From: Anaerobacillus alkalidiazotrophicus
GTDB taxonomy: Bacteria > Bacillota > Bacilli > Bacillales_H > Anaerobacillaceae
Direction of reading: 5' to 3'
Assembly: GCF_001866055.1 (NCBI RefSeq)
Contig: NZ_MLQS01000014.1
Location: 69,629 to 133,628 of the forward strand
Length of the DNA: 64,000 nucleotides
Below are positions 35,165 through 43,387 of this stretch, piece after piece. A program made the position numbers and the translations under genes. Under the pieces are notes generated by a model, which was given only the letters and a program-made list of their open reading frames with translations, had not been told where the DNA came from and did not search any database. The number at the start of each line of letters is the position of its first letter. The stretch's first letter is position 1.

Positions 35165-35226
35165 AACCAGAATTTATAAATTTCTAACTTAGGAACTGTC
35201 TATCTCCAGGCGCCTTACACTTTTCT
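35165..35226 (+). repeat. Family 2 repeat, collapsed copy behind a terminator
   Basis: AACCAGAATTTATAAATTTC then TAACTTAGGAACTGTC, followed directly by CAGGCGCCTTACACTTTTCT. It lies 3 bases behind the hairpin at 35131. Confidence 0.75.
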
Positions 35227-35240
35227 AGATATTATTAATA

Positions 35241-36065
35241 TTAAGAATAAAGTTTCCCAAGTTCTGTTGAACGTTCAACAGCTCTCTTAATACATTCTAC
35301 CATTGCATCTTGAATTTGGTAGCTCTCCAAAGCTTTAAAGCCTGCTTCTGTAGTGCCGCCTGGACTCATTACTTGTTGATAAAGAGTTTTGGAAGGGAGA
35401 TCTGTTGCTTTTATTCTTTCTGCTGTACCGATAAGTACTTGTGCAATAAGGTGCTTAGCTAAATCTTTATCTAATCCGACTTCACTTGCTCCTTTTTCCA
35501 TCGCTTCAATTATATAATAAATATAAGCTGGACCTGACCCTGATAAACCAGTTATGGCATCCTGTTTTTCTTCTTCAACAACAACAACTTCACCGATCGC
35601 TTCAAATAATTTTTCTGCCACAGTTAGATGTTCACGGGTAGCAAATTCTCCGGAAGAAATGGCAGTTATAGAGGCACCAATAGCTGCAGAAGTATTTGGC
35701 ATCGTCCTAATTATTGGAGCGTTGTGATCAATAAGTTTAGAAATATATGTTGTTGACACTCCAGCTAATACCGAGATGAACAATTGATTCTTTGATGTGT
35801 ACGACTTTATATTTTCAATAGTTTCTGCGATATCTTTTGGTTTAATAGCAAAAATAATGATATCCATATTTGGAATTACTTCTTTAGAATTTTTAAACGT
35901 TTGTACTTGATAGTTTTCTTCTAAAAAGTTTAATCTTTCCGTGTTTTGTTTATTTGTTACGTAAATTTGTTCTGGTCGTAATAATTTTTTTGCTACAATA
36001 CCAGAAATCATCGCTTCAGCCATACTACCGGCACCGATAAAGGCAATCTTTTTATCTGTTAACAT
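35241..36065 (-). CDS. proC: Pyrroline-5-carboxylate reductase
   Basis: 274 residues. The NADPH fold is KIAFIGAGSMAEAMISGIV; SVLAGVSTTYISKLI and IRTMPNTSAAIG follow, and the C-terminal GLSGSGPAYIYYIIEAM with VMSPGGTTEAGF is diagnostic. It makes proline from pyrroline-5-carboxylate, the last step of the pathway. ATG at 36065 follows AAGGAG; the longer frame up to 36131 lacks a site and overlaps proA. It is the last gene of a T-box-controlled proB-proA-proC operon. Confidence 0.93.
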   Translation of the reverse strand: MLTDKKIAFIGAGSMAEAMISGIVAKKLLRPEQIYVTNKQNTERLNFLEENYQVQTFKNSKEVIPNMDIIIFAIKPKDIAETIENIKSYTSKNQLFISVLAGVSTTYISKLIDHNAPIIRTMPNTSAAIGASITAISSGEFATREHLTVAEKLFEAIGEVVVVEEEKQDAITGLSGSGPAYIYYIIEAMEKGASEVGLDKDLAKHLIAQVLIGTAERIKATDLPSKTLYQQVMSPGGTTEAGFKALESYQIQDAMVECIKRAVERSTELGKLYS

Positions 36066-36111
36066 CTGATCTCTCTCCTTCGTCTTTACCTCTTTACCAT
36101 TCTGCTTTTCT

Positions 36112-37359
36112 TTATGAACGTATTTGTCCATTACCTAAGATGATATATTTTGAAGATGTTAAAGTGTCTAGTCCCATTGGGCCTCTTGCATGGAGCTTTT
36201 GTGTACTAATACCAATTTCAGCGCCAAAACCGAATTCAAATCCATCTGTAAAGCGAGTTGAAGCATTATGGTAAAGTGCAGCAGCATCTACGAACGTGAA
36301 AAATTTATCAACGTTACTTTGTGTTTCTGAAATAACAGCTTCTGTATGTTTAGAACCATATTGATTAATATGATTAATTGCTTCATCAACATTATTAACT
36401 ATTTTTACAGCTAGCGTTAGATTTAGAAACTCTGTAGCCCAATCTTCCTTGGTAGCAGCGTTCACGCGGTTATCGAGTTGCATTGCTATATCATCACCAC
36501 GTAATTCAACACCTTTACTTACTAGAGCATCAACTAGAATTGTAAAATGTTGATTTGCCCATTTTTCATGAACAATTATAGTTTCACAAGCGTTACAAAC
36601 AGATGGACGTTGTGTTTTGGCGTTCACTACAATGTCGATCCCCATACTTTTTTCTGCTGTTTCATCAATATACACGTGACAGTTTCCTACACCTGTTTCT
36701 ATAACGGGCACAGTAGCTTTTTCTATAACGGTTTGAATAAGGTTTGCCCCCCCACGAGGAATAAGGACGTCTAAGTATTCATTTAGTTTAAACATTTTTT
36801 CTGCCGTTTCTCTGCTTGTATCTTCTATCAGTTGAACGGCTTCCTTAGGGATAGAGCTTTTCTCTAAGCCTTTATGGATGACAGTAACTAAAGCTTTATT
36901 TGAGTTTATAGCTGAAGAGCTTCCACGTAGTAAAACGGCATTACCTGTTTTTAAACAAAGGCTAGCAGCATCCACTGTTACATTTGGCCTTGCTTCATAA
37001 ATCATTCCGATAACTCCTAAAGGTACGCGAATTTTTTTAAGGAATAAGCCATTTGGGCGCTCAGTTTCAAAGGTGGTTTCCCCAACAGGATCGTGTAAAT
37101 CAGTTAGTTGTTCTAAAGCGTTAGCCATATCTGTAATTCTTGCTTCTGTTAAACGAAGCCGGTCTATCAAGCCATCTGAAAGCCCATTTGCTTTTCCTAC
37201 CTCGATGTCTTTATTGTTTTCTTGTAAAATATAATCCATTTCAGTCACTAATGCTTGACTAATAAATTTTAGTGCTCTGTTTTTCTCTGCTGTTGAAGCG
37301 GCACCTAGTAATCCAGTTAATTCGTTTGCTTTTTTTGCTTTAAGTAATAGTTCACTCAT
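36112..37359 (-). CDS. proA: Glutamate-5-semialdehyde dehydrogenase (gamma-glutamyl phosphate reductase)
   Basis: 415 residues of the aldehyde dehydrogenase fold. [42 protein letters not shown] and the catalytic cysteine in [15 protein letters not shown] are all seen. It reduces the glutamyl phosphate made by ProB. The start is one of two adjacent ATG codons (37359 or 37362) behind AGAGGAG. The proB stop lies 13 bases upstream, so the two are coupled. Confidence 0.95.
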   Translation of the reverse strand: MSELLLKAKKANELTGLLGAASTAEKNRALKFISQALVTEMDYILQENNKDIEVGKANGLSDGLIDRLRLTEARITDMANALEQLTDLHDPVGETTFETERPNGLFLKKIRVPLGVIGMIYEARPNVTVDAASLCLKTGNAVLLRGSSSAINSNKALVTVIHKGLEKSSIPKEAVQLIEDTSRETAEKMFKLNEYLDVLIPRGGANLIQTVIEKATVPVIETGVGNCHVYIDETAEKSMGIDIVVNAKTQRPSVCNACETIIVHEKWANQHFTILVDALVSKGVELRGDDIAMQLDNRVNAATKEDWATEFLNLTLAVKIVNNVDEAINHINQYGSKHTEAVISETQSNVDKFFTFVDAAALYHNASTRFTDGFEFGFGAEIGISTQKLHARGPMGLDTLTSSKYIILGNGQIRS

Positions 37360-37372
37360 CATATTCACTCCT

Positions 37373-38476
37373 CTAAAATGTAATCCAATGGTCTCGATGT
37401 ATAGCTTCAGTGTATGGGCAATTTATTTTCTCTTTGGCTTCTTTGCTAGCTTTACCTTTAATGGCACGTAGATCTTCAGAAGAATAATTCACTTGGCCTT
37501 TTCCGATGGATTTACCACGACTAGTGATTACTTCTACGACATCACCTTTTTGAAATGTCCCTGAAACTTCTTTAATTCCAATTGGTAATAAACTCTTTCC
37601 TTTTGTTAATATTGCATTAGCGGCTCCATCGTCGATAACAATGTTTCCATTAGTATTAGAATGAAGGGCAATCCACTGCTTTTTATTTTTTACTACTTTT
37701 TTATTTGCGGTGCCGATATATGTTCCGTCACCTTTCCCTTTTAATATGTCTATCAGCTTTTCTTCATTAACTCCTGTCCCGATAAAGACAGTAACGCCTA
37801 ATGAAGTCGCTGTTTTTGCAGCTTCAACTTTTGATTTCATACCACCAGTTCCAAGTTTTGAGCCTGTAGCTTTAGCTTCACTTAATAGTTCATCGTTAAT
37901 GGTAGGAAGGTAATGATATTTCTTTGCATTAGGATTTTTCCGTGGGTCCTCATCGTACAGACCGTTAATATCAGTTAAAATGATTAAGCAATCCGCATGA
38001 ACAAGTCCTGCTACTAAAGCAGACAACATGTCATTATCTCCAAACGTAAGCTCTTCAACAGAGGTTGAGTCATTTTCGTTTATGATAGGTACTACACCAC
38101 GGCTAATAAGTTCTGTTAATACAGCATAAGCATTACTGTGCTGTTCTTTGCTCAAAAAGTCATTTCGAGTTAAAAGGAGCTGGGCCACAACGATTTCATG
38201 ATGACCGAATGCTTCCTCGTAGCCTTGCATAAGTAAGCCTTGCCCAACTGCTGCAGCAGCTTGTTTTCCGGCAATTGTTACAGGCCTTGTAGGATATCCT
38301 AACTTTGTAAACCCGGCAGCAACGGCTCCAGATGAGATCAAAATGACGTCATGTCCCTGTTTTTTAAGATTAGCTAAGGCGTTGGCATGTTCAACAAGTT
38401 TTTCTTTAGAAAGTCCACCTTGGACGTTAGTTAATGAACTACTGCCAATTTTTACTACAACTCTTTGCTTACTCAT
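37373..38476 (-). CDS. proB: Glutamate 5-kinase
   Basis: 367 residues. The amino acid kinase domain starts [12 protein letters not shown] and contains [37 protein letters not shown] and [19 protein letters not shown]-terminal PUA domain (about residues 275-367) begins near [20 protein letters not shown]. It catalyses the first, feedback-controlled step of proline synthesis. A proline T-box leader precedes it. Confidence 0.95.
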   Translation of the reverse strand: MSKQRVVVKIGSSSLTNVQGGLSKEKLVEHANALANLKKQGHDVILISSGAVAAGFTKLGYPTRPVTIAGKQAAAAVGQGLLMQGYEEAFGHHEIVVAQLLLTRNDFLSKEQHSNAYAVLTELISRGVVPIINENDSTSVEELTFGDNDMLSALVAGLVHADCLIILTDINGLYDEDPRKNPNAKKYHYLPTINDELLSEAKATGSKLGTGGMKSKVEAAKTATSLGVTVFIGTGVNEEKLIDILKGKGDGTYIGTANKKVVKNKKQWIALHSNTNGNIVIDDGAANAILTKGKSLLPIGIKEVSGTFQKGDVVEVITSRGKSIGKGQVNYSSEDLRAIKGKASKEAKEKINCPYTEAIHRDHWITF

Positions 38477-38530
38477 AATAACCCCTCTTTTATTGAAAAA
38501 TGATCTAGGGGAACCCCCCTGTATAAAAAT

Positions 38531-38765
38531 AAAAAACCTTCCATCCTTATAACAAGGACGGAAAGTTTATCCGCGGTACCACCTTAATTGACATCAAATG
38601 ATGTCCTCTTAGCACCTTTAACGTTGGTGTGACGGTTAGGGATTAACCTAACAGCTCTAGGGTAGGTTCAATAAGTTTTTTCACGATGGAATCTTTCAGC
38701 CGCTGAATTCCACTCTCTTTCGTTAAAACGTTATTTACTAGTCCCTTTCAACACTTATATCATTA
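38531..38765 (-). promoter_or_regulatory. T-box riboswitch, proline-specific, upstream of proBAC
   Basis: On the minus strand the conserved AAGGTGGTACCGCGG T-box (38571-38585) precedes a terminator whose arms are AACTTTCCGTCCTTG and TAAGGATGGAAGGTT (38534-38566) with a T-run. Stem I contains AAAGAGAG. The specifier in GAACCTACC is CCT (38664-38666), a proline codon. Uncharged tRNA-Pro would stabilise the antiterminator and switch on proB-proA-proC. Confidence 0.92.
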
Positions 38766-38873
38766 AATTAGTTTTTTTAATTATCTGACATTTAGCAGTT
38801 TAATGTCAATACTTTTTTTTTCTTTATGAATATGAATTATAATAGACATTGATGACAAAGTAAAGAGGGGAAA

Positions 38874-39134
38874 ATGATGGCAAGCTTTATGCTTAAAAAC
38901 GCAGTTATATATGGAGAAGAAAAGACCTATGAAAATGGATTTGTTGTGGTAGAAGAGGGAGAAATTTCATCAATATGTCATTGTCATGAAAAATTAACTC
39001 TTGTTAAAGATGTTATACAACTACCTAATGACTGGAGAGTAGTTCCTGGGTTTATCGACCTTCATATTCATGGTACAAATGGGTGTGATGTAATGGATGA
39101 GATGAGTTATTGCCTTGAGACGATGTGTAAATAA
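38874..39134 (+). pseudogene. nagA: N-acetylglucosamine-6-phosphate deacetylase, N-terminal stump
   Basis: 86 codons: LKNAVIYGEEKTYENGFVVV, VVPGFIDLHIHGTNGCDVMD and LETMCK, then a stop. The metal-binding HxH of the amidohydrolase family is present, but NagA is normally about 390 residues. Reading on past the stop gives LPQEA, like the LPQEGTTSF that follows in real NagA, before similarity ends. So a nonsense codon and a large deletion removed the catalytic barrel. Confidence 0.85.
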
Positions 39135-39209
39135 TTACCTCAAGAAGCACTAGCATATAAAAGTAAAGAATTCAATACTTACGTAAATAGAAAACTAGAG
39201 GTGAATAAA

Positions 39210-40004
39210 TTGGCTAAAAATTTACATGATAAAATAGTTGTAATAACAGGTGCATCAAGTGGTATAGGATTAAATTTAGCGATGGATGTAGCAAAACGAG
39301 GAGCGGTACCTGTTTTAATTGCTCGTTCTACGGAAAAATTAGAGGCTGCTAGTAAGGAAATTTATCAACATACGGGGATTGAACCCTCGTATTATACACT
39401 TGATGTAAGCCAAAATGATGCGATAAAAAAGACTTTCGCTCAAGTAGTAGAAAAGCATAAGAAAATTGATGTACTAATTAACAATGCGGGATATGCTGTT
39501 TTTGACAAATTTATAGATGCAAAATTAGACGATATAAAGGGGATGTTCGATGTTAATGTATTTGGGGTAATTGCTTGTACCCAAGCAGTTCTTCCATCAA
39601 TGCTTGAAAGAAATGAAGGCCATATCATTAATGTTGCATCAATTGCAGGTAAATTAGCAACACCAAAGTCGAGTGTTTATTCCGCTACTAAGCATGCAGT
39701 TTTAGCTATTACAAATAGTGTACGAATGGAATTAAAGGATACCAATATTTTTGTAAGTGCTGTTAATCCTGGCCCCATTAAAACAGCTTTCTTTGACCGA
39801 GCTGATGCAACAGGAAATTACACGAAAAATGTTGAAAAGCTTATGTTGGAAGCATCTTTTGTTTCCGAGAAAATTATTCAATTAATAGAAAGGCCTAAAC
39901 GGGAAATTCATTTACCTGGTTGGATGGGATTAGCAACAAGATTTTATCAGGTTTTTCCTGGGTTAGTTGAAAGAGTTGCTGGAAAAAAACTAAATCAGAA
40001 GTAA
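39210..40004 (+). CDS. yqjQ: Short-chain dehydrogenase/reductase (YqjQ-like)
   Basis: About 264 residues. It has the classical SDR motifs: cofactor loop VITGASSGIGLNLA, LINNAGYAVFD, catalytic Ser in NVASIAGKLATPKSSV and YSATKHA with Tyr and Lys. The substrate is unknown. TTG at 39210 has GAGG 8 bases upstream; the GTG at 39201 overlaps that site. B. subtilis yqjQ sits in a comparable context. Confidence 0.88.
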   Translation: MAKNLHDKIVVITGASSGIGLNLAMDVAKRGAVPVLIARSTEKLEAASKEIYQHTGIEPSYYTLDVSQNDAIKKTFAQVVEKHKKIDVLINNAGYAVFDKFIDAKLDDIKGMFDVNVFGVIACTQAVLPSMLERNEGHIINVASIAGKLATPKSSVYSATKHAVLAITNSVRMELKDTNIFVSAVNPGPIKTAFFDRADATGNYTKNVEKLMLEASFVSEKIIQLIERPKREIHLPGWMGLATRFYQVFPGLVERVAGKKLNQK

Positions 40005-40084
40005 TAGCTTTTCTTGTGCAATATTTTCTGTAGCTGTAGCTCTGTGGGTTGAACGAATTTGTCGTTCAGTCCATTTTTTTCAAA

Positions 40085-40113
40085 TTGAAACAGAACGTAT
40101 ATTCGCTTATAAT
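40085..40113 (+). promoter_or_regulatory. Promoter of the SOS polymerase gene with embedded LexA box
   Basis: TTGAAA (40085) and TATAAT (40108) are spaced 17 bp apart. A LexA-like AGAACGTATATTCG (40092-40105) fills the spacer, with two differences from CGAACNNNNGTTCG. Confidence 0.75.
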
Positions 40114-40130
40114 ATGAAGTATAATAAGAA

Positions 40131-40144
40131 AGAATGTACGTTCT
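40131..40144. promoter_or_regulatory. Second LexA-like box
   Basis: AGAATGTACGTTCT is a near-palindrome matching 11 of 14 LexA consensus positions. It lies downstream of the predicted transcription start, a classical roadblock position. Confidence 0.65.
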
Positions 40145-40178
40145 GTTTGTGGTGTCAATGTAGAAAGGGGTGATTATT

Positions 40179-41447
40179 GTGGAAACGGAGATAGATTATA
40201 ACGTCTACCCGAAACGTACGATCTTTTGTATTGATATGAAAAGCTTTTATGCTAGTTGTTCAGCTATTGAACTTGGATTAGACCCACTAACAAGCTATTT
40301 AGCGGTTGTTGGTGATACACAGAGAGATGGGAGTATTGTTTTAGCAGCAACTCCCCGTCTAAAGTCAGAGTTTGGGATTAAAACAGGAAGTCGTCTTTTT
40401 GACATTCCAAATGATCCTCAAATTCAAATTGTAAATGCACAAATGTTAATGTACTTAAAGATTTCCACCAAGTTAACGAAATTTTTTAATCGTTATGTGC
40501 CTCTTGAAGCAATTCATACGTATAGCGTTGATGAAAGTTTTCTTGATGTGAATGGAACAGAACGTTTGTGGGGTGGAAAGCTAGCTTTAGCAAAGCGAAT
40601 TCAAGAAGATATGTTAACAGAATTCGGATTAACTTGTTCTATTGGTATTGGGCCAAATATGCTTCTTGCAAAAGTTTGCCTTGATCTAGAAGCAAAAAAA
40701 AAGGGAATAGCTGAGTGGACATATGATGAGGTCAAAAAGAAACTTTGGAACGTTTCTCCTTTACGTGAGATGTGGGGAATTGGTTCACGAATGGAAAAAC
40801 GCTTAAACAGATTAGGAATTTTTTCTGTTGGTCAACTAGCAAATACACCATTAAAGTTACTTGAAAAGAAATTCGGTATTATGGGGAATCAACTTTATTA
40901 TCATGCTCATGGTGTTGATTTTTCTCTAATAGGTGCTCCTATTTTGGATGGACAAGTTAGCTTTGGAAAAGGTCAGATTTTACTTCGAGACTATAAGGAT
41001 ATTGAGGAAGTAAAATGTGTGATTTTAGAGATGTGTGAAGAAGTTGCTAGGCGTGCAAGAACAGCTAAAAAAGCAGGCAGAACGGTCAACTTGTGCATCG
41101 GCTATAGTAAAACTGAGTTAGAGGGTGGGTTTAATAGCTCGTTTACACTTCAAGATCCTACAAATATTACACTTGAACTGTATAAAGTATGTTTAAAGAT
41201 ATTTTCTAAACATTATAATGGGCAAATTGTAAGGAGTATTTCCATTACTCTTTCTAATATAGTAGAAGATGATCAAATTCAACTTAATTTATTAGAACCA
41301 AATAAGCCACGTCAAAGGGATTTAGGATATGTAATGGACTTTATTAGGGAAAAATATGGTTCAGATAAGCTACTTCGAGCTGTTTCTTACACAAAAGCGG
41401 GAACAACTAAACATCGAAGTAAACTTGTCGGTGGACATAAAGCGTAA
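40179..41447 (+). CDS. polY2: DNA polymerase Y2 (UvrX/YqjW-type, SOS-inducible)
   Basis: 422 residues of the UmuC group. Palm acids are in FCIDMKSFYASCSAIE and TYSVDESFLDVNGTE; TCSIGIGPNMLLAKVCLDLE and MWGIGSRMEKRLNRLG follow. A clamp-binding-like QIQLNLLEP lies near the end. Length and the following YolD gene match B. subtilis YqjW-YqjX. GTG at 40179 has AAAGGGG 8 bases upstream. Two LexA-like boxes precede it, so it should be induced by DNA damage. Confidence 0.93.
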   Translation: METEIDYNVYPKRTIFCIDMKSFYASCSAIELGLDPLTSYLAVVGDTQRDGSIVLAATPRLKSEFGIKTGSRLFDIPNDPQIQIVNAQMLMYLKISTKLTKFFNRYVPLEAIHTYSVDESFLDVNGTERLWGGKLALAKRIQEDMLTEFGLTCSIGIGPNMLLAKVCLDLEAKKKGIAEWTYDEVKKKLWNVSPLREMWGIGSRMEKRLNRLGIFSVGQLANTPLKLLEKKFGIMGNQLYYHAHGVDFSLIGAPILDGQVSFGKGQILLRDYKDIEEVKCVILEMCEEVARRARTAKKAGRTVNLCIGYSKTELEGGFNSSFTLQDPTNITLELYKVCLKIFSKHYNGQIVRSISITLSNIVEDDQIQLNLLEPNKPRQRDLGYVMDFIREKYGSDKLLRAVSYTKAGTTKHRSKLVGGHKA

Positions 41448-41450
41448 GAG

Positions 41451-41792
41451 GTGAGACCGATAATTAAGGATCGTGGTAATATCAAATGGACATCAATGAT
41501 GCTTCCTGAGCATGTAACAATGCTTAGGGAGTTAAAAGAAAGTAGTAACTATAAATATAAGCCAGTTTTAGATGAGCAACAATTAGAGGAACTCAATGAA
41601 ACAATTTGTTACGCAATAGATACGAAAACACCAGTGAGGATCACCTATTTTAGAGATTATGATTTCAAAAATGTTATTGGAGTTATTCGGCATTTTGATA
41701 TTGCTTTGCAATCTATACGCATAGTAAATGAAGAAAATTTCTATTTAAAATTAGCAATAAAAGACATTATTAATGCAAAAATTATAGAGTAA
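41451..41792 (+). CDS. yolD: YolD-like family protein (YqjX)
   Basis: About 110 residues. IKDRGNIKWTSMMLPEHVTM is the conserved opening of YolD-like proteins, which accompany UvrX/PolY2 genes and act in the SOS response or as a UmuD substitute (proposed). It starts 4 bases after the polymerase stop. The only canonical start is GTG at 41451, yet AAGAGG covers that codon and lies 8 bases before an ATA codon at 41460, where homologues begin. Confidence 0.87.
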   Translation: MRPIIKDRGNIKWTSMMLPEHVTMLRELKESSNYKYKPVLDEQQLEELNETICYAIDTKTPVRITYFRDYDFKNVIGVIRHFDIALQSIRIVNEENFYLKLAIKDIINAKIIE

Positions 41793-41920
41793 GTTTTTCT
41801 TCATTTTTGTTCAAAAAACTTTAATATATTTCAGCGATTAATCATCGCAAATATTCGAAAAAAATGTTATAGTAATGGTGCAAAAAATTAAATTTAAAAC
41901 TAAGAATGGGAAGTGAAGAC

Positions 41921-42208
41921 GTGATCGTTCAAGATTTAGTCGAAACAAAAGAGTATTTCACTGAGGAAACCAAAGACGAATTTTTCGTTATTTATGAAAA
42001 GTTTGAAAACAGTGATTGTAACTGCGAGGGTGATATGTTAGAAGAAAAAGAATGTGATGATGAGGAAATTGTCCAAATTTTTCATGGCAACCCTAAGTGC
42101 AGTGGTTCTTTGCGAAATATTAAGAGCTATCGCGTTGGGCAAGAGTTCGGAACAGTTGAAGAAATTCTTGCGAAAATTAAAGAAGAGCATAGAGAAATTT
42201 TTAAGTAA
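41921..42208 (+). CDS. Small acidic cysteine-containing protein, unknown
   Basis: About 95 residues, not recognised. It is strongly acidic with cysteines in a NSDCNCEGD cluster, then KECDDEE and NPKCSGS, which could bind a metal. The frame opens at ATG 41906, but GTG 41921 has the better GGGAAGTGA upstream. A terminator follows. No partner gene is evident. Confidence 0.55.
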   Translation: MIVQDLVETKEYFTEETKDEFFVIYEKFENSDCNCEGDMLEEKECDDEEIVQIFHGNPKCSGSLRNIKSYRVGQEFGTVEEILAKIKEEHREIFK

Positions 42209-42257
42209 TAGTATAAAAGGACGTAATCCGTTTCCTAATTATATATAGTTCGTTTTC

Positions 42258-42296
42258 ACAAATCCTCTCATAGTAAAATGAGGGGATTTCCTTTTG
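42258..42296 (+). terminator. Rho-independent terminator
   Basis: AAATCCTCTCAT and ATGAGGGGATTT arms, then CCTTTT. Confidence 0.8.
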
Positions 42297-42486
42297 GTCT
42301 AGAGTTAAAAAGCGAGTCTAGCTGTCGCAGGTGCACAAGAAGAATAGTAAAAGATTAATTGTTGTTATTAATTTTTTACATAAAAAAATAGAAAAGCTAT
42401 AATAGGTCTATATTATTTTTAGGCGTAGACCGTTGCTAATAGTTGTTAAGCTTCAATTATACATATTTAAAGGAAGGGGAACGTAA

Positions 42487-42957
42487 ATGATTAAAGTACT
42501 ATTCGTTTGCTTAGGAAATATATGCCGTTCACCGATGGCAGAAGCAATTTTTAGACAGAAGGTTAAAGAAGTTGGATTGGAAAAAGAAATCATTATAGAT
42601 TCTGCGGGAACTGGAGATTGGCATATTGGAAAAAGACCTCATGAAGGTACGTTACAAATATTAAAAGAAAACAATATTGACTCATCCAATATAACAGCGA
42701 GACAAGTAACGATGAAAGATTTAAGTGATTTTGATTATATAATAGCAATGGATGCACAAAACTTAGGAAATTTAACGAGGATGAGAGGTAGAGATTTTTC
42801 AGGTGAAATACAGAGATTATTGGATTACATTCCAAAATCAAAGGTAGTAGATGTGCCCGATCCTTATTTTACAGGGAATTTTCAAGAAGTTTATAACCTA
42901 ATAGAAGAAGCTTGTACTAAACTTCTTGCATACATTCAGGAAAAAGAACAACTTTAA
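42487..42957 (+). CDS. Low molecular weight protein-tyrosine phosphatase
   Basis: 156 residues. The active-site loop VLFVCLGNICRSPMAEAIF contains C8 and R14 (CX5RS). The general acid Asp lies in VPDPYFTGNF, as in all LMW-PTPs. It dephosphorylates protein tyrosine (or arginine) residues in the cytosol; it is closest in style to YfkJ. RBS GGAAGGGG precedes the ATG. A strong bidirectional terminator separates it from sspH. Confidence 0.93.
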   Translation: MIKVLFVCLGNICRSPMAEAIFRQKVKEVGLEKEIIIDSAGTGDWHIGKRPHEGTLQILKENNIDSSNITARQVTMKDLSDFDYIIAMDAQNLGNLTRMRGRDFSGEIQRLLDYIPKSKVVDVPDPYFTGNFQEVYNLIEEACTKLLAYIQEKEQL

Positions 42958-42959
42958 TT

Positions 42960-43009
42960 AAACAAAGAAGGCATCTGCTAAATAATTTAGTAGATGCCTT
43001 CTTTGTTTA
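42960..43009. terminator. Bidirectional terminator between the phosphatase and sspH
   Basis: Arms AAACAAAGAAGGCATCTGCT and AGCAGATGCCTTCTTTGTTT-like, over 18 paired bases. The sspH stop overlaps its right edge. Confidence 0.93.
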
Positions 43010-43186
43010 GGACTCTTGTAATTCTTGAACATGCACAGTCATTTCTTGATCAGGGTTTTCTCTAGGGTAAACTCGCGCAGTGCCTTCTTGTGAATTAACA
43101 TTTTGAATCCATATAGAAGCGCCGTTATGTTTAACTTCAATATCTTTAGATGATTCTAAAATCTGTTGAGCACGGTTTGCATTCAT
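43007..43186 (-). CDS. sspH: Small acid-soluble spore protein H
   Basis: 59 residues: MNANRAQQILESSKDIEVKH, then NGASIWIQNVNSQEGTARVY and a tail with NPDQEMTVHVQELQES. It matches the SspH family in length, N-terminal MNxxRAQEI pattern and NGxxIxIQ core. It is a DNA-associated protein made in the forespore. AAGGAGG lies upstream of the ATG. Its frame lies outside the longer ORFs, so it is easily missed. Confidence 0.92.
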   Translation of the reverse strand: MNANRAQQILESSKDIEVKHNGASIWIQNVNSQEGTARVYPRENPDQEMTVHVQELQES

Positions 43187-43220
43187 ATACCAGTTGTCCT
43201 CCTTAATGAAAGTCTAACCA

Positions 43221-43250
43221 TAATATTTCATCAATAGAAAGAAACTATTC
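43221..43250 (-). promoter_or_regulatory. Candidate sigma-G promoter of sspH
   Basis: On the minus strand GAATA (43246-43250) and AATATTA (43221-43227) are spaced 18 bp apart, close to GNATR-N18-CATNNTA. It fits forespore expression of a spore protein gene. Confidence 0.6.
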
Positions 43251-43387
43251 ATTTAGTAAAAAAATAATGTGAGAATACATGCCAATTGAATTGAATGAAG
43301 AACGATTAGGCACATAAGTGAATATGTTGTTGTATGGGTCAGAGTGGCCAAAGATTATACAACATTCCCTAGGAGGAGTTGAAATAG

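Larger units (their letters stand above)
34892..35240. other. Intergenic region between the channel and proC
   Basis: A 65-codon TTG frame (34950-35147) has no ribosome binding site and no recognisable product. A terminator hairpin and a family 2 repeat end occupy the right part. Confidence 0.4.
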
